From Hysterangium stoloniferum (Eukaryota > Basidiomycota > Agaricomycetes > Hysterangiales > Hysterangiaceae): DNA of 64,000 nucleotides. The translations under genes and the position numbers were made by a program. The notes below the pieces were generated by a model. It did not search any database. It was not told where the DNA came from and was given only the letters and a program-made list of their open reading frames with translations. Below, piece by piece: positions 45,346 through 57,981 of the stretch (positions are counted from its first letter, which is position 1; the number at the start of each line of letters is the position of its first letter). The stretch is from assembly GCA_015178975.1 (NCBI GenBank), contig WHVD01000019.1:806001-870000 (forward strand). Direction: 5' to 3'.

Positions 45346-47898
45346 TAATTTGCTTCTGTGCTGACTGATAAGCCTCATTTGGACATTCAGATGCTACTGT
45401 GCCCTCATTGGGAAATATGGTGCCTAAAAATGCCCACCACCCACTGTACAACTTTACTTTACAGTATATGACAAGCCTGGGAACCCTTGCTACACTATGG
45501 GGTGGTTGCTTTGCGACCAACCCCACTGCTTGCTGTCTATGACTCTTAAGTATTTCCATGTATTTCTAAGTATTTATCACAATCACTCTACTGTTAGAAA
45601 AATTCAATCAAACAAAATACATTCAAACCTCAATCTACAGTAATAATACATCTTTGTACACTATATTTACTGTTCTCTTTGTCTCCTTTAATAATATTTT
45701 TATCCTATTCCAACTGCTTCCCCTTGAAAGTCCCACATATAATTGTCCATGTCCAAACACTGCTATTCTCAAATCTATTTCCACCACTTTCAAAGACTAT
45801 CCTTGTGACTTGTTAATTGTCATTGCAAATGCTAATCACACTGGAAACTGAATATGGTGCAGTTTAAATGGGAGTTGATCATCATTTGTAACTATTTTGA
45901 TTTGTGAAATAAATGCCACTTCCCCAGTACATGGTCCAGTTAGGATCCACACTTGAAGCAAATGATTCTCCATTTTCACCAGTTGCAATCATGTCCCATT
46001 GAAAAGCCCCCTCTGTGGATCTATGTATATTCCATAACAGCATCAAAGGTACTCCTAGCTTCACCTCAAGTTGACTTGGAGAGATTCCACCAAAGTTCAG
46101 GCTGTTCAAATACTCTACAGGATACATCTCTGTCTCACTGTCTCCCTCTGCATTATCAGCACTGTGCTGTGGTACATATAACTCTCCCCAGGGAATTTAT
46201 TCAGAAGTTCTGACTTAATCTCATCCACCTCTGAATTCATTGGACACAGAATTGCCTGGTCTAAGAAGTCTCCATCTTCACAATCTCATTGGTCTCTATC
46301 CACATAGATGTCTGGATATATCTCACCAATCAGATATGACATTTCTAGACCACAGATCATATGAGGAGGGATATTCATTGTATGATCCAAAGGCAAATCC
46401 TTTCCATGGCCTACATCAAAGAGCCACTGAGCAAACTGTTGACTGTCTGGATCATCCTGGTCCACCCACATATTCTTTTTCAAGAACAGTACCTTGATAT
46501 CCTTCCACAGTTCAGACTTCTGAATACATTGTCCAATGAACTGTTCTTTTGAACCCTTTGGTACAACAGGCAAAGTCTGCTGGAAGTCACTTCCCCAGGC
46601 AACAGGAATCCCTCCAAAGGGAAGAGCCTCCTTGTCTAATAAATCCCTCAGGGTTCTGTCCACTGCCTCACATGTGAAACATGACTTCATTGGAACTTTA
46701 TCCCAGATAATCAGTCACACTTTCTTCATAAGCTCTGCCTTTTGTGAACCCTTTTTTATATGACATATGTAAAGCATCCTTCTCACAGGGAACAGGGATT
46801 GAAAATGTCCTGTGAGAAGTCCATTCACCCTTGATAACCATTGATGCAATTCCAGAGGATGCCACACAACGTACAATGTAGCCCTTGACCCTACATGCAT
46901 GTGCCACAGTATTCCATACAAAGGACTTGCCAGTGCCTCCTGGACCATTCACAAAGAACAATTTACCCTCCTGCTGCTCATCCACTTCCTGCATGATAGT
47001 CTCAAAAGCAGCTTGTTGTTCAGGATTTCACTTTTCAAGATTGGCTTGGACACTGGCATACTCATCATCAACATTATAATCCAACTGCTCCTTAATGAGA
47101 TGGTTGCCAACAATCCCATCCCAATCAGGAGAGCAGTTTGGCATGGTTGGATAGTATGAGAGGGACTTTCCAGAATAGCAGAGGATCCTATCAATTTCAT
47201 AGAGACCAAAGTCATAAACCTTCTCTGGTGATGGATTGTGAATGCAATATTTATCCTGTGAATGTAATATTTATTCAGAAGTGTGAACTCCAAATCATCA
47301 CAAAGAGATACTTTCAAGTCATTGCAGAGTTCTTGAGGTTGTACAGGGGAGGACATGGTCAAAATGATGGCAAATGACCTAGCAGTTCAAAGCCAGACTG
47401 TATGTGACTGGCTTCTGTGAGGCATATGTGCCACTGGCAGTCATTTTCAAGCAAACCACATGCAACACAGGCTTGTTGAAATGTGGGATAAGTCTCACCC
47501 TGAAAGGTCCTGAGCTGTTCAAATGAGGTGACTTGTAAGGCTGTGGTATCAGCCTCACTCGGTCGGTAACGGACAGGACAAAAGTATCGTGTTGTGAGTG
47601 ATTTCCTACTACAAAACAGATGTGACATCTAACAAATATATATAAAATAGAGAACCATCAAGTATTCACGACAAGGGGAATTCCGGACAAGCAGGACCAA
47701 GAGTCTAGATCGTGGTAGGGAAGGGGAAGGTAAGAGAAAAGAAAAAGGGTTCGAATCTTTATTGAGTCTGATCTCGGGTTGGGCTCAATCAGGGGAACCA
47801 TAGGAGTGTGGTCAGTGATCAGGGGTCAGGATGCGGCTCTGTATGTGTGGTAAGACGGCCAGGATTACACCCCTCCCCCCTCTAAAAACTTCCGTAGC

Positions 47899-49107
47899 TT
47901 AAATTTCTAACCCATTCTCATTCTCCCAGACATCTAAGGCCTCTGTGTCCTCAAGGGCCCTGTGGGGGAGCCACTCATCGTGATCCTTTCTGAAACCTAC
48001 CCATCGCACAAGGTATTGAGCCCCGCGGCCATGGCGGCGTGCATCTACAATCCTGTCAATAAGGGTCTCTGCAGAGCCGTCTTCAGTGACGACCATGCCT
48101 GGGTGAATGAGTTCCCGGTGGGGGAAGAGGGACAGATCGTTTGGGATGAAGGGCTTCAGGAGGCTTGAGTGGAAACCGGGGTATGATGTAGGGTTGTTGG
48201 GCAGGTGTAGGGTGTAGATGGATTTCTCCGGGAAAACCTGAGTGACTTCATAGGGGCCATCAAAACGGGGCATGAACTTGGCAGCCCGCTTCTTCCCCCT
48301 ACGCTTGTAGTTACGGCGGCGGTGTGTAGTAGACAACATGACTAAATCCCCCACCTTGTACGGTATTTCTGTAGTGTGATGTTCGTTGGCATGATAAGCC
48401 TGGCAAATTTTTGCTGCCGTAAGGCTGTCCTGTGCCTCCTGAACGTCGAGTTCCAGACAGCACATGATCTCATGGGCTGAGATCTCTGCGGGGCTTGCCG
48501 CATCACTTAAAGGTGTGAGGGGGGGGATGATACGGGGGGAGCAGCCAGTTTTTAGCTGGAAGGCAGAAAAACCTGTTGATGTGTTGACTGTGTTCATCAG
48601 GGCAAAGCGGACACGGGGCAGCTGTGCTGTCCAACCCTTCTGATTTATGTCGACATGATAACGGATGACTTGGTTCAAGGTCTTGTTTGTCCGCTCGCTG
48701 GAGCCATCAGTTTGTGGGTGGTATGCAGTGGACATCTTCATTTTCACACCAGATAGTCTGTGCAATGCATTCCAGAGTGCAGATGTAAAAAGGGGGTCAC
48801 GGTCCGAGACAATGTGGAGCATCAAACCATTTTCGCAATACCATTCGTCAAAGAGGACCACCGCTACCTGTGCAGCGGTGTACGAGGAGTGGATGGCGGC
48901 AAGGCAGATATCTGCTCCCAAGGTGTCCATCATAGTCATGACTGTATCCTTCCCATTTTCCTCCGGGAGTGGCCCCACAAAGTCAATGGACACTGTGTCG
49001 AAACAGTTATCTGGCACTGGGATGGGGTGTAGGGGACCGCTGGGCTGCCTAGTGCGGTCCTTGTTCCGCTGGCATTCTGTACAGGAAGGTATGTAGGCTG
49101 ACTCCAA
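47899..49107 (-). pseudogene. pol: Integrase core and chromodomain of gypsy-2
   Basis: This 402-codon frame continues Pol after the TGA. It has C-x2-C (CTEC), D (SIDFVG), D (VSDRDPLF), E (GSSERTNK), a GPYEV-type C-terminal domain (KVGDLVMLST) and a C-terminal chromodomain (YLVRWVGFRKDHDEW). It is in the same frame as the zinc-site piece at 49518-49114. Only one nonsense codon and one frameshift therefore separate this element from an open gag-pol. Confidence 0.93.
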
Positions 49108-49113
49108 ATCCCG

Positions 49114-52100
49114 TCACATATTTGGCCAGTAGTAGGAGTGTCGAAGTGACTCATAGCTCTTGTCAAACCCAAAATGACCAAGAGTGTCATGGGCGAGGTG
49201 GTAAAGTGTTTCCCATATGGTGATGTCCTGGGGGAATGACCAATCTGCGCCCAACATATAGGAGACCCGAGTCTTCTCGTGCACCTTCGATGCTCCCTGT
49301 GGTGATGTTTTGTTGCAACTGTTTGCAGAAGTCATCGGTGAGGTATCCCTGGTGGATCTTTGCCAACAGTGAGGAGTCTGTGTTGATGCTGAAGGTACCG
49401 CATGCAAGCTTTCTTGGTGGCGAACGTGTGTGTGCCAATGCACAGGCAGCCTGCAAGGCATCTGGTTCACTCTCGGGCATGCGTGACAAGGCATCGGCGA
49501 CAGAGTTATCCTCACCACGGATATAGACTATCTCAAAATCAAAATCAGCAAGGTACATAGACCACCGCATCTGTCGGCGGGACATGTCCTTTTGGGACTG
49601 GAAATACTCCAGGGTGCGGTGATCGGTGTAGATCTTGAAATGACAACCTAGTAAGCTTGTATGCCACTTTTTAAGGGCCTTTATGATTGCTAATAGTTCC
49701 TTTTCATGTACGGGGTAGTTCTTTTCGGCCTGGTTGAGCTGGTAGGAGTCATAAGCGACTGGTCTTGCTGTGGCCCATTCCTTGCTGAAACTGAGGACTG
49801 CACCAGTGCGCCTGTCACTGGCATCCGTGGTTACAAAAATCCTTCTGGTGGGGTCCTCGTAGTTTATAACTGTAAGGCAGTCTGCTCCTGTGACTAGCTG
49901 TTTAATGGCCACAAAGGCATGCTGATGCTGTGGGGTCCATGCCAGGAATTGGTGATCACAGTCCTTTGTGGTTAGTGGGGTGAGCACACTGGTATGTTCT
50001 GCTAATGCAGGGAGGAACGCTGATACGTATCTGGTGAGTCCCAGAAATCCTCCAACATTGGTGGCAGTTGTGGGCTGAGGCCAATTGATAATGCACTCAG
50101 TTTTTCGTGCGTCTGGGCAGATCCCCACACCTGAAATTTGGTGCCCAAGGAAGGAGATTTCTGTTGCGAAAAGGATGGATTTATCTGCATTGCAGTATAG
50201 TTTGGCCATCCGGAGTGCCTGTAATACTGTGGCCACGTTTCTCTCATGTTCTTCTATGGTCTTTGACCATATAATGATATCATCCAGATAGACATGGCAA
50301 ATCTTGCCCAAGAGGTGTCGTAAAGCATCTGTCATGCGTCTCTGATGTGTAGATGGTGCGTTACAGCCTCCCATGGGCATTACCGTCCACTCATAGAGTC
50401 CCCAAGGGGTGCGCACAGCTGTAAGGTGTATGTCATCTGGGTGTACCCTAGTCTGGAAGAATGAATTGGTCATGTCTAATTTCCTGAAGATTGTCCCTCG
50501 GCCACAGTCCGAGAGGATGTCATCTACCCGAGGGAGGGGATACTTGTCCCGGATGGTGTTTTGGTTCAGCTCGCGGTAGTCGTTTACCCACCGTGGTGGG
50601 ATGTCGAAGACTGGGACCCCATTGTGGTATTTTGGGACGCAGAAGGCAGGGGAGGCATATTCTGAAGAGGATGGCTGGATACGCCCTGATGCTAGGTGTT
50701 CCTCAAGTAAGAGCTTCCAGGAATCATGGAATTTCTTCGGGGCTGAATATCCCCGTCCCTTGGTTACCTTGGAGGGGTCCTTTAGGCGTATTCGATGGTA
50801 GATGTGAGTAGGTATATCAGCTGTGTTGGGTAACCTTATAGGGAAACAGTCCACAAAGGTACGCTTGAATTCTACGTCCTTCCTTGCCAATGTTTCTTGG
50901 ATGGCAAGAGTCTCAATACGTTCACGCACAGCTGCCATAATGGGGGCCAGCATGAGGTATCCAGCTAATGGTGGCTCCAATGTCACCTTACTGGGTGTAG
51001 GTTGTCTGGCTGGTTCGGTTTGTTTGTGCGTGGATCCTTGTTCTATACTTGGCTTGGGAATCTTTGGGTTGACCAGATCATAGCCAACCCTCTTGTCATG
51101 TGCTGTTCGTTCGGTTGTGTCAATTACAATGTGATGGGAAGAAAGAAATGGCATTCCGAGAATGAGTGGTACAGGTAAACCACTATTTACTTTAGCCCTA
51201 AAGACTCCCGACTGCCACAACCCCCTTCCTGAGGTAACTTGCAATTTCACAAACTCTCTGCACTTCAAAGGTGTTTCCGACAGCAATGACAGGTTATCTT
51301 CCTCTTCAGGTAAGGTAAATCGTCGGAGTCCTAGCTGTAACACTAGGGCCTCACTAATCACTGTAGAGGGGCAGCCTATGTCAAGAAGTGCTCTTATTGA
51401 GAGGGGAAAGTCGGAAATGAGAGGCCCCGTAAGCTCCACTGGTGCGTAGAGATGCGGGACCGTGAAGGGGGAATATGGTGTAGGGACAACGCACGTATCA
51501 GTGTCCTCGTCAGGATATTCTTCAATCTTGGCTATGGCAAGGCCAGCAGTAGTGCGAGGTGCAGCGGCTCGGGCCATTGATACCGTAAGTGTTTTGTAAG
51601 TTGTCGCCTCAGGCCATGAATTGTTGGCTTTCATTGGACAAGTGTCAGATCGATGTCCTGCATAGAAGACACGGCACCGTGTGCATCCCTCATGGTCTAG
51701 AAGAAGCTTCCTTTCTTCATCAGTCAGCCTGGGGAGTTTTATACTAGGGGTCTTGTTGGTGGAATTAGAACTAGAGGGCATGTCTGAAAGTCGTGAGGCT
51801 ATGTCTTTTCTTTCATTGCGACAGAGAGCGCGGGTGGCATTGTTGGCAAGGATCTGTTCTTGGACAATTTCCTGTTGCTCACGAACACGTTCGTCACGCT
51901 CCTTGACTTCGCTAGCCCATGCTGCAAGTTCCGTCGAGGAAATAGGCTCAACAAGGAGGTTACGTTTCAGTGCTTTGTCTAAATTGGCCTCAAGTTGTAT
52001 CTTCAGGGCAACTGATGAGAGTGCGAAAGATTTGGCCAAAGTGGTGAGGATTGCATTGAGATTTTCCATCTCGATTTTCCAGTCTATGAATTTTTGTCCA

Positions 52101-52441
52101 CCTTGATGGGTGGTGAGGATCCTTTCCCGAATAAGGTGTGCCCAGTTTTTTTCAAGAGTGATGGATGCGAGTTCTTCAAGGTATTTCTCCAGGGTGAGGG
52201 CATCAATTCGTGTTTGATCACCCTGGTACCACGCCATGAGTCGCGGCTCCATCATCGCGTCTGCTACATAGCTAACGATCTCCTCGGGTTTCCTTTCTCC
52301 GAACTTCATGTATTGGCGACAAGCGGTTGACCAATTTTGGTGTACAAGGGGTGTGTAGCATCCAGCCATAAGCATTGGGCATTCCTTTAGCTTACTGACC
52401 TTTACTTCTGCTATGGGCTCGGTTCTTTCGGTTTGTGGCAT
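49114..52441 (-). pseudogene. gag-pol: Gag-Pol of gypsy-2
   Basis: The open frame 52441-49187 (1084 codons) encodes a gag core, a C-x2-C-x6-H-x4-C knuckle (CTRCRVFYAGHRSDTC), a protease with LLDIGCPSTVIS, RT with YLDDIIIWSK, RNase H (TTDASD, HEKELLA, YTDHRTLEYF) and the start of integrase. A one-base change in a G run at 49230-49234 shifts the frame. The zinc site (LAHDTLGHFGFDKS) is then read in another frame up to TGA at 49114-49116, where Trp is expected. The start may lie further up, as a short frame at 52698-52411 overlaps and could be the true gag N-terminus. Confidence 0.93.
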
Positions 52442-52698
52442 CTTTTGCTTCTTGCCTTGTGTGTTGGCAGTGGCTTGTAGTGTGGGAGGTATGTTTGTCC
52501 TACAGAATATTCAGTGTCTGTGTCTGTGTCGGTTCCTGAAGGGTCTGGCTCTGTTGGTAGAGGTGTCGGGGGTGCAGATGAGCTGAGTGTATCATTTGTG
52601 AAGGGGTTTATGAGAAGGGGAGGTAGTCCAAGCTGGTGTCTCCATCTCATTTCAGAGCATGTGAGCAGTGGCGTCAGTTTCAATGGTAACCGAGGCAT
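52411..52698 (-). CDS. Short gypsy-2 ORF, possible Gag N-terminus
   Basis: A 95-codon frame starts 34 nt inside the 5' LTR boundary (ATG at 52698) and overlaps the start of the gag-pol frame. It is Pro/Thr-rich and ends KRCHKPKEPSP. It may be the natural start of Gag separated by a single-base shift, or a small leader ORF. Confidence 0.45.
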   Translation of the reverse strand: MPRLPLKLTPLLTCSEMRWRHQLGLPPLLINPFTNDTLSSSAPPTPLPTEPDPSGTDTDTDTEYSVGQTYLPHYKPLPTHKARSKRCHKPKEPSP

Positions 52699-54230
52699 GA
52701 TGGCAAGAACTTTGTCAATGTCAAAAAAAAAGTGTAAGGCTGTGGTATCAGCCTCACTCGGTCGGTAACGGACAGGACAAAAGTATCGTGTTGTGAGTGA
52801 TTTCCTACTACAAAACAGATGTGACGTCTAACTAATATATATAAAATAGAGAACCATCAAGTATTCGCGACAAGGGGAATTCCGGACAAGCAGGACCGAG
52901 AGTCTAGATCGTGGTAGGGAAGGGGAAGGAAAGAGAAAAGAAAAAGGGTTTGAATCTTTATTGAGTCTGATCTCGGGTTGGGCTCAATCAGGGGAACCAT
53001 AGGAGTGCGGTCAGTGATCAGGGGTCAGGATGCGGCTCTGTATGTGTGGTAAGGTGGCCAGGATTACATGGCTCCTTTGACAACAGTGAGTAATGTATGT
53101 AGGTGAAATTTTTCCCCACTGGCAATATTAACAAAATGAACGCACCTATTGAAAAGCCACTTTGATATGGCTTCCATGATTTCTTCTTGGGTACAAATGT
53201 GAAATACTCAGGAAAGTCCATATAAAATGTGTCTTGGGCCCCCTGTCCATTACAACCAATGAGACCCTTGGCATTAGCTTCAAAATAAGCCATGAGAGTT
53301 GTCCCTGAATGCTCTGCCCTTTGTAAAGCCTCAGCAGGACCTTGATCACCATCAAAAAGTACAGTGTTTTCCTGAGGGAGATGGATCCCAAGTGCCATTA
53401 CTGCTGGAACATGGGTATGAAGTTCATTACACATTAACCACCAGACAGACTCATGTGCACTGACATAATGTGCATCAAGGTACTGTTGAATCTCATCTGG
53501 TGTTGTTCCAAATTCCATAGTTGTATGATCATGGTCCTTGTAACAGTATTTATGCATGTACTTCATTGACTTATTGGTAAAGGCCAACTCTATATTGATG
53601 TGGCATTCAAAGGTGAGAAGCAAAATAGGGGAGTAAAGGACAACATATCTGTTGTCATATGTAAACTTGGAAGTTTCATAGACTCTTCCACTGTTGGGTG
53701 ATGGTATGTTGGATAGCCTTCCTGATTCACAATGGTGGCTTCACACCACTCCTTTGGATAGTTTTTACTGCATTTCTTATCTACCATACAGGCAGCATTT
53801 GGATGTTCAGCCCCACAGGGACCATGGGTCATAAGCTGTCCTACTAAATTAAATAGTCTGGTATGTGTTTCAGGACCTGGAAAACAGGCAGAAACAAACA
53901 AGTCAACCTCTTCTGGTGTCCTTGGCTTATTCTGCTCATCAAACCATGTGATGCAGTGCATGTGTGGAAGACCCCACTTTTGGAATTCAATAACATGGAT
54001 AGGAGCTACTGTTCTACCGAAGATGTGGTCATCTGTGAACATTTTGAGCAACTTAGCCTTCTTGGCAGCAAAGACACAGGAGACCCACTGATCAGCAGCA
54101 GTCTGTCCAGGAAGCAATTCATCAGTAACCTCCTTCCACTTGGGATTGGCTGTCACAGTGATGAAGCAGCTGGCATTGCCATACTTTCATGCAATTGAGA
54201 AATCTCAATCTGCACTACTCTGTTATTGCC

Positions 54231-54773
54231 TGTTACGACCCTTTCCCAGATGTTTCAATATCCGACTTCCGATCTCCGACTATGGAACATCATAGTTACT
54301 GTATTTTCCGCATTCTTCCCTTGTTCTGCATTTGGTAATTTGTCTGTTGACAAGTATTCACTTGTTTGTCTGTTATATTCCCGTTTTGGAATATTGTCTC
54401 CCTGATATGTCTTATTGTATTCCCGTTTAAGAATACTTCCATTTCCGTCTTATTATGGTCTCAGTTTGTAGTACAATAATGAGAAGACTTATATTAGTTT
54501 CCGTGAATTTGTACTTTACCTTAGATCTGATATCGACTTAGTTTCTTATTCCTTCTTCCATCTTTCTGTATGCTCAATATTCAGAACTCTTCGGAACTCT
54601 GAATATCCATATCTTCCATTGTAAGTCTCACTTCTGAAATTAAGGACTTCGAGCATTTGTGTAGAGGCGCAGCACATAAGCTGAAGCCAATGTCCTGACC
54701 CTATCCGATAGTTCCCGACTTTCTGGTGACTCTCTGATAGTTCCCGAATAAGTTCCCAACATGATACTTAACA
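54231..54773 (+). mobile_element. Solo LTR, family A (543 bp)
   Basis: It begins TGTTACGACCC, ends CTTAACA and is flanked by TTGCC (54226-54230 and 54774-54778), the same duplication as element A. It has a deletion in the U3 start relative to the 586-bp LTR and partial CpG loss. The core is at 54658-54696. It interrupts the Helitron Rep. Confidence 0.92.
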
Positions 54774-54789
54774 TTGCCCAGGCATTGGA

Positions 54790-55915
54790 GGATAACCCAA
54801 AACTTTAAAATTTATTTGTCCACTAAAGTATATATATTTATATTGTTTGTTGTAGAATTAATATTTAATCAAACTCAGTCCATCAGGTGATACTCGGGAG
54901 AATAAGGAAATATTTATATTTATCTTATATCTGGCAAAATTTAGTCAAATAAACATATAAAGATTATCCTTTTGGGGATAAATTCCACAATATGGATTGG
55001 TTGGCCAGATAGTTCTGGTTAACTTTCTAAACCAAATAAATTTAGATTATATGAACTATCTTTGAAATTTTGCATAATATGCAAGAGAATACATCTTATC
55101 CCAAATATTAGGTGATAACCCAAATAATTTTGTTCAACTATGACATTTGTGCATATATTAAAAGAGAATACAAGCCTTAAAGATATAATTTTGGGGTAGT
55201 GAAATATAAATCCCTAAAACATGTAGTCATAGAGGATATCTGAAAACTATTAAGCATACCAAATTCTAATATACTCTAAAGGTCATTTAAACATCTGGGA
55301 TGTGATTCAAACATAATTTGGTTTTTAAAACTTTTTGAAAGTTTTAAACTCTCTTATACATTACAAACTAAAGAATCTTTCTGGACATGAGTAGACAATA
55401 AAAAAAATAGTAGTTTAAAACACTAATACTTTTAAAAAATAGATACCTTTAGATAGTCCATTCCATGCATATGTATATCATTGGCCCCTCTAAATACATA
55501 CATATGTATTACTTCAGAAAGGATCTGTCAATCTGAACAGATTTCTACTTGCCTCAACATACCCAGAATATATACAGTAGGTGCTTTCACCCAACTAAGA
55601 AAGCCACAGGACAAAAAATTTCCAATTATATATCACATATTTTACTAGGAAATAACTACAGTTTAGCTTTTAAAAAACAAATTAACAACAAAAGTATTAG
55701 CAAGTATTTACATAACTTAGAAAACCATATACAATAGGTTCTATCAATTGACTCTGAATTGTTTAGGATGTAATATGGAGAATTGTTTCTTATGGTTGGT
55801 GGTTAACAATATAATAGTCTCAGAGGATATACCACTATTTAAAGATGGAATTTTGTAGAAATATAAATTGTTCCAGTAAACATCTGATATTATAATGATT
55901 ACAGACAACCTCCAT
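54790..55915. repeat. AT-rich dispersed repeat G, fullest copy
   Basis: The left part matches 30664-30834 and the right part (from 55230) matches 22396-23085. The whole lies within the Helitron gene between PPMPG and MEDSC homology, so it was inserted there. It is about 1.1 kb, with no coding capacity, no clear terminal repeats and no duplication I can see. Its class is unknown. Confidence 0.75.
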
Positions 55916-56081
55916 AGCCAGGAGAAATAGTCTTGCTTAAGAATATGAGGACTTTTTCATATAAGATTTTGTATATTAATAAATTGCAACTATCCTCCAT
56001 TGACAATATGTATACTGGTGGAATAGCTTTTGTGTATAAAAAAGGGTCATATGTACATATGCTCTGGGAAATAGGTGATAG

Positions 56082-57583
56082 TGTTATGACCATGTCACAA
56101 TCGAGTCACAACCCAACAGCCACCAATGATATTGTTGTCATACTACATTTCAAGTTATTGACCAAGTCATCGTATCAGCAACTGTCAGCATACTGACACT
56201 GATGAATACCTTCACAGCAATCAACCCCCACTTATGCCCCTGTCAAGTTATACTCATACTATCTGGTTATACTTTGATATGTCCCCTTTTATTTATGATG
56301 ATCTATTTTACTCTATGTTTCATGTATGCCATATATACCTGTAACCCATGGACTATTTCCTTTCTTGTATTTCCATTCTCGATTAATCATGGCTTCTGAT
56401 CCTATTGTAACCTTCCAGTTTCTAGTCAAGTTTATTTGTCATTATTGGACATTCTGTTACAACTGGAATTCCCGCTGGACTCCAGGCACTAACTTATACG
56501 CACCTGCACCCTATATGCACCAATTGTCAGTTTACTGGAATTCCTGCCAGACTCCATATGTCAGACTTGTCTACGTTCGACCTCGTTACACTGTGTATCA
56601 GTCACCGGAATACCCACTGGACTCCATCCCTGTCTATGTCTGACCCCATCCCCCACACATCAGTCACTGGACCCCGCTCGGAAAACCCATCTTCCCTCTA
56701 ACAGAGCCCCATTCCCATTTTAGTCAAATGACCTGTCACAATTTGGACTCTGCTCCCACTCTGTTTCCTGTTATGGTTTATGATTTGTCACAATTTGGAC
56801 TCCGCTCCATTCTGTCCCATTCCTAACACCAAATTTGGTGTTTACTATTCTATTCCCATTTTATGTTTTGCTAGTTTCATTTCATTATTACTGGATTTGG
56901 TATGTTATTCATTCCACGGTCTATATAGTCTGGCAGATGTTGTACATACAATCCAGTCAGAAAATTGGCTTAGATTCCCCCTAGTAATCTAATACATTTT
57001 CTGCTCTAAACTCCTACTTGAATCACACCGCTCACGCTAGTCAGAGCCCACAGGCTCCGGAGCATCTATCTCTCTTATCTATCTCGACTCACAACCTCTC
57101 GACCCACGACCTCTGACCTATGACCCCTCGACCCACGAACCCTGCCCAGACTCCCCAGGATTCCCATCCACCTGTCTGAAATTGGACAACACAATCTCAC
57201 GAGGGTGCAGCCTATAAGCTGAAGCCAAGTCCTACCGGATATTCTGTGGGTTTCTCCGGAAACCCGCCATGTACGTACCCTAACACATTCCCACTTTTAC
57301 CTTAGTTAGTATTTTGAGACACTGAATACTGGTATTTAAGTCCAAGTGTAATGTAGTTACAAGGAATATTGACTTAGATAACAACTTAGATATTCCTCTA
57401 GTCTCTGACTCACTATCTGTTCATGTCCTCCACATTCTGATGCTATCCAACTCACAACCTGATTTATGTACATCTGAAATTTAAGTACAATGGACAGTAC
57501 CTTTGTGAGGGTGCAGCACATAAGCTGAAGCCAAGTCCTTCCCTTCAGTCCCCATCAGAAACCTCCCATTTCAGTTCTTAACA
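56082..57583 (+). mobile_element. Solo LTR, family F, with an E LTR nested in it
   Basis: It starts TGTTATGACC, ends CTTAACA and is flanked by GATAG (56077-56081 and 57584-57588). The first 370 bp match the F copies in sense orientation with CpGs converted to TpG or CpA. The 3' part with the core is at 57286-57583. It lacks the GAGACTGAGACAGTCG expansion and is CpG-poor, so it is older than the copies at 23 and 34 kb. Confidence 0.9.
56455..57285 (+). mobile_element. Solo LTR, family E (831 bp), nested
   Basis: It is flanked by CATTC (56450-56454 and 57286-57290) inside the F LTR. It starts TGTTACAACTGG, ends CCCTAACA and contains the palindrome AACACCAAATTTGGTGTT (56825-56842) and the core (57199-57236). 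Confidence 0.93.
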
Positions 57584-57981
57584 GATAGGCATAATATTCA
57601 CATTGGGTCACTTTATGGCTTTTATGTATCTTCATCTTCACCTTCTTCATCCTGCTGTCCAGGCTGAGGCTGCCAATTTTGATTTGCATAGGGAATGTCC
57701 CAACCACACTTACCCCTGGGGAAGAGCATGACATAATGAAGGGGTGTATAAATGACTTGTGCTTCATGCACATGATGGAACTGGCCCCCCCTTCTCTGAA
57801 CAATAATATCCCTTGGATCACCATGATCTGTGTCACCCTCTCCAGAGAGAATGACTGCAAGTTCATCACCAGTTGGAAGATTGTACTGTCATGGATTAAA
57901 AGTCTTGTAGCTCAGCCTGACATACATATAACCTTGGAGTCTCTGCCTGTGTCCTCAATCACTCATATGCCTGGCCATATA

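Larger units (their letters stand above)
47534..53068 (-). mobile_element. Full-length Ty3/gypsy element (gypsy-2) in the Helitron
   Basis: It is 5535 bp with 336-bp LTRs (47534-47869 and 52733-53068) that differ at about nine sites by my count. The flanks are TGACT and TGGCT, a duplication with one change. A polypurine tract AGAGGGGGGAGGGG adjoins the downstream LTR at 47870. The order gag, protease, RT, RNase H, integrase, chromodomain fits a chromodomain gypsy family different from element A. The LTRs lack the shared LTR core. Confidence 0.94.

Noticed and set aside
44694..45368. Cys/His-rich frames resembling zinc-finger repeats
   Set aside because: They arise from degenerate tandem repeats, and the Cys/His spacing is irregular.
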